Positions 25,268-32,667 of a stretch of DNA of 64,000 nucleotides are shown one piece after another. Source of the stretch: Allobosea sp. AAP35 (GTDB taxonomy: Bacteria; Pseudomonadota; Alphaproteobacteria; Rhizobiales; Beijerinckiaceae). The stretch spans positions 310,001 through 374,000 of the forward strand of contig NZ_LJHQ01000003.1 in assembly GCF_001295925.1 (NCBI RefSeq), written 5' to 3'. Positions within the stretch are counted from its first letter, which is position 1. The number at the start of each line of letters is the position of its first letter. Under the pieces are notes generated by a model. The model was given only the letters and a program-made list of their open reading frames with translations, was not told the DNA's origin and made no database searches. A program made the translations under genes and the position numbers.

Positions 25268-26118
25268 GTCAGCACCGCCAGCGGCCTGGTAGCCGGCTCG
25301 ATGTTGTCGCTCGGCTCGTCAGGCGCCTCGAAGAAGGCGGCGAGTTCGGCCTCGTTGCAATGCAGGGCCCGGCGGTCGAGCGCGATGCCGCCGCCGCTTT
25401 CGCTGCGACCCAGACCGACGATCCGGTCGGAGAAGCGCAGCGCATGCGCCATATGGTGCGAGACGAAGATCAGGCTCAGCCCCTTGTCGCGGGTCAGCCG
25501 GAACAGAAGCTCCATCACCTCGCGCCCGGCGCGCGGATCGAGGCTGGCATCGGGCTCGTCGGCCAGCACGAGTTCCGGGCGCTGCATCAGCATCCGTGCG
25601 ATCGCGACACGCTGGGACTGGCCGCCCGACAGGGAATCGGCGCGCTGCATAGCCTTGTCGGCAAGCCCGACGGCATCGAGGCAGGCCATGGCCTCCTCAC
25701 GGACTTCGGCGGTGGCAAGCGATTGCGCCCAGGCGCGCGGACCCGATTGCCGCGATTGGACGCCATGCACCACATTGGACAGCGCGCTCAGCCGCGCGAC
25801 GAGGTTGTGCTTCTGGAAGACGACGCCGACCCGGGCCCGGAAGCGCTTCAGCGCGATGCCGCGCAACCCGCCGACCGTCTCGCCGAGCACGCGGATCTGG
25901 CCGGCATCGGCCTCGGCGAGCCGCACGATCATGCGCAGCAGCGTCGATTTGCCGGTTCCGTTCGCGCCGATCAGGGCGAGCGATTCCCCGGCCGGCACCG
26001 CGAGGTCGAGGCCGTGCAGGATGCGGCGCGGGCCGAAGCTCTTGCTCACCCCGGAGATGGCGACGACGGGGGAGGGTTCCCCCGTCGTCGCGGTGGTGTC
26101 GGAACCGGTCGGTATCAC
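25264..26118 (-). CDS. phnC: phosphonate-type ABC transporter ATPase (PhnC-like)
   Basis: ATP-binding subunit, 284 residues. Walker A is GANGTGKST at about residue 50, the Q-loop VVFQKHNLV follows, the signature is LSGGQSQR and Walker B LVLADEPDASLD. The signature is LSGGQSQR rather than the usual LSGGQQQR, a conservative change. The long linker between Walker A and signature matches PhnC (FRARVGVVFQKHNLVARLS). It overlaps phnD and phnE by 4 bp at each end, so the three subunits are co-translated. Confidence 0.92.
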   Translation of the reverse strand: MIPTGSDTTATTGEPSPVVAISGVSKSFGPRRILHGLDLAVPAGESLALIGANGTGKSTLLRMIVRLAEADAGQIRVLGETVGGLRGIALKRFRARVGVVFQKHNLVARLSALSNVVHGVQSRQSGPRAWAQSLATAEVREEAMACLDAVGLADKAMQRADSLSGGQSQRVAIARMLMQRPELVLADEPDASLDPRAGREVMELLFRLTRDKGLSLIFVSHHMAHALRFSDRIVGLGRSESGGGIALDRRALHCNEAELAAFFEAPDEPSDNIEPATRPLAVLT

Positions 26119-26984
26119 TCGATGAACTTGCTGAATTCGGTGATGCCGATCGTGGCGTAGATCGCCCGGACATAGTCGTAATCGGAGTCCTTGACCTCGG
26201 GCAGGAAGACGCCGCCGGCGAATTTGCGGTTGTCGTCGGTGCCGGTGACGACCGCCTTCATCAGATCGGTGCCATGGTCGAGGAAGGCCTTGCGGATCTT
26301 GGCGACGATCTCGGGCTTCACCTTCGGGCTGGCGATCATCACGTCATTGGGCAGATCGCGCCCGCGCGCCACGACGAAGAAGCCGGTCTTGGTGTCGCTC
26401 TCGCGGATGCGCTGGAGATGGGTCAGGTTGAGGCCGATGGCGGCGATGTCGCCGCGCTTCATCGCCTCGACGGCGACATTGCGCTTCACGAAGATCGGCT
26501 TGTAGTCGACATTGTATTTCAGGCCGGCATCGGCCAGCGCCTGCGCCGGGCCCAGATGCTGCGAGGTCGAGCCGATCTCGCCGAAGGAGATCGTCTTGCC
26601 CTTGAGATCGGCGACGCTCTTCACCGGCCCGGTCGCCAGGACCGCGACCTGGCTGAAATAATCGGGACGCTGCCAGCCGACCACCGGCACGGCCTGGGTG
26701 CGTGCCTTGAACACCACATATTCGGCTGGCCCGGTCAGGACGAAATCGACCTGGCCGGCGGCCATGGCCTCGACGGCGGCGGTGCGGCCGGAGACGGCGA
26801 AGAACTGGACCTTGACGTCGGTCAGCTTCTCCAGTGCCGCCTTGAAGGGCCCGAATTCGCGCTGCAGCGATTCCGCCCCATCGATGTCGGTGACGGCGAA
26901 GCGGACCGCGTCCTGCGCCTGGACGGCAGGGGCGGATATGAGCGAGGCGGCGGTGACGAGCGCGCAGGCAAGCTTCTTCAGCAT
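26115..26984 (-). CDS. phnD: phosphonate-type ABC substrate-binding protein (PhnD-like)
   Basis: Periplasmic binding protein, 289 residues. The signal peptide ends SAPAVQAQ. The anion-binding loop GSTSQHLGP at about residues 155-163 matches the S-T-S-x-H ligand site of PhnD, and GPAEYVVFKAR is a family landmark. First gene of phnD-phnC-phnE and divergent from phnM-like across a 159-bp gap holding an inverted repeat. The PhnD fold binds the phosphonate head group, but arsonate or arsenate mimics cannot be excluded. Confidence 0.92.
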   Translation of the reverse strand: MLKKLACALVTAASLISAPAVQAQDAVRFAVTDIDGAESLQREFGPFKAALEKLTDVKVQFFAVSGRTAAVEAMAAGQVDFVLTGPAEYVVFKARTQAVPVVGWQRPDYFSQVAVLATGPVKSVADLKGKTISFGEIGSTSQHLGPAQALADAGLKYNVDYKPIFVKRNVAVEAMKRGDIAAIGLNLTHLQRIRESDTKTGFFVVARGRDLPNDVMIASPKVKPEIVAKIRKAFLDHGTDLMKAVVTGTDDNRKFAGGVFLPEVKDSDYDYVRAIYATIGITEFSKFIE

Positions 26985-27058
26985 CGCGTTTCTCCTTTGG
27001 TTGGATGGCGGCGGTAAGCCCGGGCGATGACGCAGCCGTGACGGACCGGCTTCGGTTT

Positions 27059-27077
27059 GATGACGCTCGTTGTCATC
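27059..27077. promoter_or_regulatory. inverted repeat in phnD/phnM divergent promoter
   Basis: GATGAC (27059-27064) and GTCATC (27072-27077) form an inverted repeat with a 7-bp spacer. It is 75 bp from the phnD start and 67 bp from the phnM start, almost centred. An outer pair GTGACGG (27038-27044)/CCGTCAC (27081-27087) surrounds it. It would suit control of both directions by one regulator; which one is unknown. Confidence 0.35.
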
Positions 27078-27143
27078 CTTCCGTCACCGACGCGCGTCAT
27101 GGGCCGGTCCCCGGCGGGCGGCCGCAGGCCAGGAGACGGCGAG

Positions 27144-28286
27144 ATGGCGATTTACATCACCGGCGGAACGGCCCTGCTCGACGAACTCACGCGCGTCGAT
27201 GTCCTGACCGACGGGGCCTCGATCGCAGCGCTCGATGCGCCCGCGCCGTCGGGCACGCTGCGCCTTGATGCGACGGGCCTGCTGGTGCTGCCGGGGATCG
27301 TCGACTGCCATGGCGACGCTTTCGAGCGGCACATCATGCCGCGCCCCAAGGTCGCCTTCGACATCGATCTGGCGCTCCGCGATACCGATCGCGCATTGCT
27401 CGCCAATGGCATCACCACGGCCTTCCATGGCGTGACCTGGTCCTGGGAGCCGGGCCTGCGGAGCGCCGAGAATGCGCGCCATCTGTTCGCGCGCATCGAT
27501 GCGCTGGCCCCCGAATTCGGCGCCGACACGCGCTTCCATCTGCGCCACGAGACCTTCAACCTCAATGCAGAGACCGAAATCCTGGCCTGGCTCGCGACGG
27601 GCAAGGTCGGGCTCCTTGCCTTCAACGACCACACCGAGGGCACGCTGAAGACGCGGCACCGCCCCGACAAGGTCGGCAAGATGGTCGAGCGCTCGGGGCT
27701 GACCGCAGAGGCCTTCGCCGCGCTGGTCGAACGCGTCTATGCCCGCAAGGACGAGGTCGCCGCCTCGCTGACGCGGCTGGCGGCGGCGGCGCGCGCTCAC
27801 AACGTGCCGATGCTCTCCCATGACGACATGACGCCGGAGATGCGGCGCTGGTATCGCGGCCTCGGCGTGACGGTGGCCGAGTTCCCGATCGACGAGGCGA
27901 CCGCGCGCGAGGCCGCAGCCGAAGGCGAGGCGATCGTCTTCGGCGCGCCCAATGTCGTGCGCGGCGGCTCGCATACGGGCTGCCCCTCGGCCGAGGCGAT
28001 GGTCCGCGCCGGCCTCTGCACCATCCTTGCCTCCGATTACTATTATCCGGCGCTGCTGCTGGCGCCCTTCCTCCTCGCTCGAAACGGCGCGGCCAGCTTC
28101 GCGCAGGCCTGGTCGCTGGTCTCGGCTGCGCCGGCGAAGGCATTCGGTCTGGATGATCGCGGCGTGATCGCGCCCGGCAAGCGCGCCGATCTCGTGCTGG
28201 TCGAGGACAAGGAGCAGCCGCGCGTCATAGCGGTGATCGCGGCGGGAAAATTGGTCCATCTGAGCGATCAGGCCGTGCTGGCTTGA
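27144..28286 (+). CDS. phnM: PhnM-like amidohydrolase (ribose-1-phosphonate 5-triphosphate diphosphatase family)
   Basis: 380 residues, near the 378 of E. coli PhnM. The metal-binding N-terminal strand GIVDCHGDAFERH (about residue 59), SHDDMTPE in the middle, and ILASDYYYPALLLAPF near residue 300 are all PhnM-type. PhnM normally removes pyrophosphate from alpha-D-ribose-1-phosphonate 5-triphosphate before C-P lyase. No phnGHIJKL is in the window. ATG 27144 has AGGAGA 8 nt upstream. It is divergent from phnDCE and followed 96 bp later by arsR, so it may have been recruited to arsenic handling. Confidence 0.88.
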   Translation: MAIYITGGTALLDELTRVDVLTDGASIAALDAPAPSGTLRLDATGLLVLPGIVDCHGDAFERHIMPRPKVAFDIDLALRDTDRALLANGITTAFHGVTWSWEPGLRSAENARHLFARIDALAPEFGADTRFHLRHETFNLNAETEILAWLATGKVGLLAFNDHTEGTLKTRHRPDKVGKMVERSGLTAEAFAALVERVYARKDEVAASLTRLAAAARAHNVPMLSHDDMTPEMRRWYRGLGVTVAEFPIDEATAREAAAEGEAIVFGAPNVVRGGSHTGCPSAEAMVRAGLCTILASDYYYPALLLAPFLLARNGAASFAQAWSLVSAAPAKAFGLDDRGVIAPGKRADLVLVEDKEQPRVIAVIAAGKLVHLSDQAVLA

Positions 28287-28321
28287 GGAAAACCACGGAC
28301 GAGCTCAGTCGGACTCCACAC

Positions 28322-28349
28322 CAATCGACACATCTGGATTTATCGATTG
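28322..28349. promoter_or_regulatory. inverted repeat upstream of arsR, candidate ArsR operator
   Basis: CAATCGA (28322-28328) and TCGATTG (28343-28349) are perfect arms with a 14-bp spacer. The right arm overlaps TTGACA (28347-28352), a plausible -35 element, 34 bp before the arsR ATG. This arrangement fits autorepression. Confidence 0.45.
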
Positions 28350-28382
28350 ACAGCACGGCGGGCCTGCGACATCCATGCCGGC

Positions 28383-28700
28383 ATGGAGATGATCGACGCT
28401 GCCGCCAGATTGGAATCCCTCGGTAACCCGACGAGGCTCGCGCTCTATCGCCTGCTGGTGCGGGCTGGCCCCGCCGGTCTGTCGGTCGGCGAGTGCCAGC
28501 AGCGGCTTGCGACCGCGCAGTCGACCCTGTCCTTCCATCTCAAGGCACTGATCATGGCCGGGCTGGTGACACAGGAGCGTCAGAGCCGGACGCTGATCTG
28601 CCGGGCGAATTACGAGGTCATGAACGCGCTGGTCGGGTTCCTCGTCGCCGAATGCTGTGTCGATGAACGCTGCCAGCCGGCACAGCCGGACGCTGCCTGA
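28383..28700 (+). CDS. arsR: ArsR-family metalloregulator
   Basis: 105-residue winged-helix repressor. The core is LESLGNPTRLALYRLLVRAG, then recognition helix AQSTLSFHLKALIMAGLV. The C-terminal AECCVDERC (CC-x4-C) resembles the three-cysteine As(III) site of Acidithiobacillus-type ArsR. It would release DNA on binding arsenite. Start is ATG 28383; a TTG at 28347 would overlap the candidate operator. It lies between phnM-like and an MFS exporter on the plus strand, probably as part of one unit. Confidence 0.9.
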   Translation: MEMIDAAARLESLGNPTRLALYRLLVRAGPAGLSVGECQQRLATAQSTLSFHLKALIMAGLVTQERQSRTLICRANYEVMNALVGFLVAECCVDERCQPAQPDAA

Positions 28701-28747
28701 GACCGATGATGAGGCTCCTCTGGAGCGATGGAGCTTGCGACCGCCTG

Positions 28748-29995
28748 ATGACGACCCTGCCCACCCCGCTTCGCCAGCCCGCCGCGCGCGGTGGTCTGGG
28801 CCTCATCGGCGCGCTCGGCGCCACCCAGGTGGCCGGCTATGGCACGCTCTATTATGCCTTCGCGGTGCTTGCCCCCGAAATGACCCGGAGCTTCGGCTGG
28901 GCGCCCGAATGGACTTATGGTGCCTTCGCCGCCGGCTTGCTCGCGGGTGGCATTGCCGCGCCGTTTTCGGGCCGTCTGATCGATCGATACGGCACGCGGG
29001 CGATGATGAGCCTGGGCACGGTCCTTTCGGCCGCCTCGCTCTACGCCCTGTCGCAGGCGCGCGAGCCGGTGAGCTTTTATGCCGCGATGATCGCGCTCGA
29101 GATCGTCTCGACGCTGGTGCTCTACGACGCCGCCTTCACGGCGCTGACCCAGGCTCACGGATCAGGCGCGCGTCGGGCGATCAGCAAGCTGACCCTGATC
29201 GGCGGCTTCGCCTCGACCCTGTTCTGGCCGCTGACGACGGCCCTGCTGACGCAATATGACTGGCGGGCGATCTACCAGATCTACGCGCTCGGCTATCTGG
29301 CGCTGTGCCTGCCCCTGCACCTGGCCCTTCTGCCCGCCGGGGGCGCTCTCAAGCCCGTCGCCAAAGGGCCGTCCGCGCTGCCGGATGCGGCGCCGGAAAC
29401 CTATCTCGTCGGAACGGCGCGCACGCGCGCCTTCCTGTTGCTCGCGCTCGCCTTCTCGCTGCAGGGCTTCGTCGTCTCGGCGATGGCGGTGCATATGCTG
29501 ACCATGCTGCAGGGGCTGGGCCTCAGCGCCGCGCTGGCTGTCGGCATCGGCGCGATGGTCGGCCCCTCGCAGGTCGCCGGACGGCTGGTCGAGATGCTGT
29601 TCGGCACCAGCCTAGAGCCGACGACGACGGCCTGGGTCTCCGCAACGCTGATGCCGATCGGCTTCGCGCTGCTGCTCGTCAGCGGCACCACGGCCACGCT
29701 GGCGGGGCTGTTTGCCATCGCCTATGGCATCAGCATGGGGCTGAGCTCGATCGTGCGCGGCACCGTGCCGCTGCGGCTGTTCGGGCCGGCCGGCTATGGC
29801 GCGATGCTCGGCAAGCTCTCGGCGCCAGGGTTGGCCATCAGGGCTGCGGCGCCGGTGGCCTTCGCCGTCATGGTCGAGCGCGCCGGCCTGTTGCCGAGCA
29901 CGCTGCTGCTGATCGCGCTGTCGGGGGCGGCGGCGGTCGCGCTGTTCCTGCTGTCGCGCTATCCCGTCGCCGCGCCTGTCCGTGTCGAGAGCTAA
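28748..29995 (+). CDS. MFS transporter, possible ArsK-type arsenic exporter
   Basis: Twelve-segment major facilitator protein, 415 residues from ATG 28748; an ATG at 28706 would add 14. GRLIDRYGTRAMM after the second segment is the MFS loop motif A. It lies directly after arsR and within an arsenic island. That is the setting of ArsK, an MFS exporter of arsenite, antimonite and trivalent organoarsenicals in Agrobacterium. The link to ArsK rests on context, not on diagnostic residues, so general MFS drug export remains possible. Confidence 0.75.
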   Translation: MTTLPTPLRQPAARGGLGLIGALGATQVAGYGTLYYAFAVLAPEMTRSFGWAPEWTYGAFAAGLLAGGIAAPFSGRLIDRYGTRAMMSLGTVLSAASLYALSQAREPVSFYAAMIALEIVSTLVLYDAAFTALTQAHGSGARRAISKLTLIGGFASTLFWPLTTALLTQYDWRAIYQIYALGYLALCLPLHLALLPAGGALKPVAKGPSALPDAAPETYLVGTARTRAFLLLALAFSLQGFVVSAMAVHMLTMLQGLGLSAALAVGIGAMVGPSQVAGRLVEMLFGTSLEPTTTAWVSATLMPIGFALLLVSGTTATLAGLFAIAYGISMGLSSIVRGTVPLRLFGPAGYGAMLGKLSAPGLAIRAAAPVAFAVMVERAGLLPSTLLLIALSGAAAVALFLLSRYPVAAPVRVES

Positions 29996-30060
29996 GCGGC
30001 TGCCGGGCCTGATGAAAGCGAGCAAACCATCGTCTTCGTTTGACGACGACGCCTCGGCGC

Positions 30061-30957
30061 TCAGGCGGCAGTGGCCAGCGATTTTTGGGTCGCCCCATCC
30101 ATCCGGCCGATCGCGGCCATCACGGGCTGGAGGTCCTGCAGCCGCATGTGCTCGAAGGGCAGGTTGACGAAGGCGCTGACGCGAGCGGTCAGATCCCGGT
30201 AGCTCTGCACGAAAGCGGCCCGCCGGGCGGAGTCCGGGCCCGCGGTCGCGGCGGGGTCGTCGAGGCCCCAATGGACTCGCATCGGCACGCCCGGAAAGCT
30301 TGGGCAGGTCGCCTCTGCCGCGTCGTCGCAGATGGTGATGACGAGGTCGAGTTCCGGCGCGTCGGCGCCCAGGAACTCGTCCCAGGATTTCGACCGCATC
30401 GCGCCGACGTCATAGCCCAACTCGCCGAGCAGGCCCAGCGCCAGCGGATGCGGTGCCTCCTGCGGGCGGCTGCCGGCCGAAAATGCCTCGATTCGGCCAA
30501 GGCCCTCCCGGTTGAGAACCGCCTCGGCCATGATCGAGCGCGCCGAATTGCCGGTGCAGACGACCAGGACCCGCAAGGGGCGGTCGCTGGCGACATATTC
30601 CCGGCGTGCCGGAACGACCGAACGCTGCGGGGCGCAGGCCGCCGGAGCTTCGGTGCAGCACGCCTCCGACAGGAAGACCAGAAGCGCATCGGCACGCGAA
30701 GCCTGGGCGGCGAAGATGATGTGGCGGCCTTCGCGCCGCGAAGCCAGCAATCCGACCTGCTCGAGCGAGGCCAGATGTGACGACAGCGTATTGTGCGCCA
30801 CCGCCAGCAGCCGGCCGATATCGCCGGCTGCAAGCCCATGCGGGCGATAACGCATCAGCAGCTTGAAGATCTCCAGCCGCGTCGGCTGCGCCAGGGCCCC
30901 GAGCAGGGCCACGGCGTCGGGAGAGTCGAGCCGCGAAGCGGCTGGTTTGGCTGTCAC
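30061..30957 (-). CDS. fused ArsR repressor - low-molecular-weight-phosphatase ArsC
   Basis: 298 residues with two domains. Residues 12-105 are an ArsR winged helix (ALAQPTRLEIFKLL; HNTLSSHLASLEQVG) ending in a CC-x6-C arsenite site, C100, C101 and C108. Residues 128-265 are a LMW-phosphatase-type arsenate reductase with P-loop C134TGNSAR140 and resolving cysteines C210 and C218. The linker is about 20 residues. Sensor and enzyme in one chain suggest that product As(III) directly derepresses the operon (inference). It overlaps the upstream arsC by 4 bp (ATGA) and shares its promoter. Confidence 0.93.
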   Translation of the reverse strand: MTAKPAASRLDSPDAVALLGALAQPTRLEIFKLLMRYRPHGLAAGDIGRLLAVAHNTLSSHLASLEQVGLLASRREGRHIIFAAQASRADALLVFLSEACCTEAPAACAPQRSVVPARREYVASDRPLRVLVVCTGNSARSIMAEAVLNREGLGRIEAFSAGSRPQEAPHPLALGLLGELGYDVGAMRSKSWDEFLGADAPELDLVITICDDAAEATCPSFPGVPMRVHWGLDDPAATAGPDSARRAAFVQSYRDLTARVSAFVNLPFEHMRLQDLQPVMAAIGRMDGATQKSLATAA

Positions 30958-31487
30958 GCAGCGTTGTCCCTCTGCAGCGGAGCGGTCCGCCCCATATCCT
31001 TGCCGATCGCGTCGAGCCGGTGCTGCAGCGCCATGCCCTGCAACGTCGCCAGCGGCAGGCTCGCGAAAATCGAGATGCGGTTGTTGAGCATGCGGTAGGC
31101 GTCGGCGAAGGCAAGCGCTTTCTGAACGTCGTCGCCCTCAAAGGCGGCGGGATCGGGCAGGGTCCACAGCGCCGTCGTCGGATTGCCCGGCCAATCCGGC
31201 GCGACCGCGTTGGCGGCGGTCTCGGACAGCGTGAACACGAAATCGAGATCCGGCGCGCCGGCCTTGGCGAACTCGTCCCAGCTCTTGGGCGCGAGCCCGG
31301 TCAAATCATGATTCAGCGATTTGAGCAGCCGCACCACGAAGGGGTTGACCTCGGGCCGTGGCTGCGAACCGGCGCTGAACACTGTGAACTTGTCGCCCGG
31401 CAGCCGACGCATGATCGATTCCGCCATGATCGAGCGGGCGTGATTGCCTTTGCAGACGAACAAAACCTTGAGGGGGGACGTTTCCAT
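30954..31487 (-). CDS. LMW-phosphatase-fold arsenate reductase homologue without resolving cysteines
   Basis: 177 residues. The P-loop C12KGNHAR18 is intact, and KSWDEF and the overall length match LMW-phosphatase ArsC. The two redox cysteines seen in its fused neighbour are replaced: C210 aligns with S88 and C218 with A96. It could reduce arsenate with an external thiol, act as a phosphatase, or be an arsenate sensor. ATG 31487 is preferred over longer starts because these would run through two operator palindromes. First gene of the pair with the ArsR-ArsC fusion, divergent from GAPDH-arsJ. Confidence 0.82.
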   Translation of the reverse strand: METSPLKVLFVCKGNHARSIMAESIMRRLPGDKFTVFSAGSQPRPEVNPFVVRLLKSLNHDLTGLAPKSWDEFAKAGAPDLDFVFTLSETAANAVAPDWPGNPTTALWTLPDPAAFEGDDVQKALAFADAYRMLNNRISIFASLPLATLQGMALQHRLDAIGKDMGRTAPLQRDNAA

Positions 31488-31498
31488 GATTGATCTCG

Positions 31499-31522
31499 TT
31501 ATGTCGGTTAGGGTCGACATAA
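31499..31522. promoter_or_regulatory. inverted repeat TTATGTCG-N8-CGACATAA, candidate ArsR operator
   Basis: Perfect 8-bp arms in the divergent gap, 12 bp upstream of the arsC-like start. Shares ATGTCG/CGACAT with the palindrome at 31536-31557, so the same protein probably binds both. The fused ArsR-ArsC protein of this operon is the likeliest ligand. Confidence 0.6.
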
Positions 31523-31535
31523 TGTGATCGTCAAT

Positions 31536-31557
31536 CATGTCGGAGTCAACCGACATG
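31536..31557. promoter_or_regulatory. inverted repeat CATGTCGG-N6-CCGACATG, candidate ArsR operator
   Basis: Perfect 8-bp arms, spacer six. It lies 14 bp from the first palindrome and about 63 bp upstream of the GAPDH start, so it probably serves the rightward promoter while the other serves the leftward one. Confidence 0.6.
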
Positions 31558-31619
31558 TTGACATATTGTCGTCATCCGGGGCATGGACGATGCTGCGACA
31601 GCGAAGGGAGCTTGGAAAC

Positions 31620-32663
31620 ATGCGGGTCGGAATCAATGGCATGGGGCGGATCGGGCGCCTGGCCCTGCGGGCGGCGCTGGGCGCGGCCGAGCGGCAGAGC
31701 GACGACCCGCGCGCCGGAAACCGCCTCGACATCGTCCATCTCAACGAGATCAAGGGCGGGGCGGCCGCAATCGCCCATCTGCTGGAATTCGACAGCATGC
31801 AGGGCCGCTGGCGCGGCGGCATCGCAAGCCCAGGCGAGGATGCAATCACGATCGGCGAGCGCCGGCTGGGGTTCTCGGCTGAGGCCGCACCGGGCGACAT
31901 CCCCTGGGGCGATCTCGGCGTCGATGTGGTGCTCGATTGCACCGGGAAATTCCTGACGCCGGCTGCGCTGGAGGGCCATCTGAAGCGCGGCGCCAAGCGC
32001 GTCATCGTCGCCGCGCCGGTGAAGGACGCCTCGGTCCTCAACGTCGTCGTCGGCATCAACGAACATCTCTACGATCCCGCCACGCACCCGATCGTCACCG
32101 CTGCCTCCTGCACGACCAACTGCCTCGCACCGGTGGTGAAGGTCGTGCATGAGAATCTGCGCATCCGGCACGGCCAGATCACCACCATCCATGATCCGAC
32201 CAACACCAATGTGGTCGTCGACGCGCCTCACAAGGATTTGCGCCGCGCCCGCTCGGCGATGCTCTCGCTGCAGCCGACGACGACGGGCAGCGCCACCGCC
32301 ATCGCGCTGATCTATCCCGAACTCAAGGGCAAGCTCGACGGCCATGCCGTGCGTGCGCCGGTGCTCAACGCCTCGCTGACGGACTGCGTCTTTGAACTCG
32401 AGCGGCCGACGACTGCCGCCGAGGTCAACGCGTTGTTCGAGGCGGCTGCCAAGGGGCCGCTGGCCGGCATCCTCGGCTTCGAGCCCAGGCCGCTGGTCTC
32501 GATCGACTACCAGCGCGATACGCGCTCCGCCATCGTCGACGGGCTCTCGACGCTGGTCACCGACGGCACCATGCTCAAGGTCTATGCCTGGTACGACAAT
32601 GAGATGGGCTATGCCTGCCGCATGGTCGATCTCGCCTGCCATCTCGAACAGATCGGGATCTGA
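31620..32663 (+). CDS. ars-linked glyceraldehyde-3-phosphate dehydrogenase
   Basis: 347 residues, typical GAPDH. NAD motif [15 protein letters not shown] is at residues 3-17 and the catalytic Cys164 is in [10 protein letters not shown]. The C-terminal [15 protein letters not shown] is present. Beside arsJ its role is to add arsenate to glyceraldehyde-3-phosphate, giving 1-arseno-3-phosphoglycerate, which ArsJ exports. Start at ATG 31620 with AAGGGAG about 10 nt upstream. arsJ follows after 4 bp, so the pair is one unit, divergent from the arsC/arsR-arsC pair. Confidence 0.93.
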   Translation: MRVGINGMGRIGRLALRAALGAAERQSDDPRAGNRLDIVHLNEIKGGAAAIAHLLEFDSMQGRWRGGIASPGEDAITIGERRLGFSAEAAPGDIPWGDLGVDVVLDCTGKFLTPAALEGHLKRGAKRVIVAAPVKDASVLNVVVGINEHLYDPATHPIVTAASCTTNCLAPVVKVVHENLRIRHGQITTIHDPTNTNVVVDAPHKDLRRARSAMLSLQPTTTGSATAIALIYPELKGKLDGHAVRAPVLNASLTDCVFELERPTTAAEVNALFEAAAKGPLAGILGFEPRPLVSIDYQRDTRSAIVDGLSTLVTDGTMLKVYAWYDNEMGYACRMVDLACHLEQIGI

Positions 32664-32667
32664 GCCG

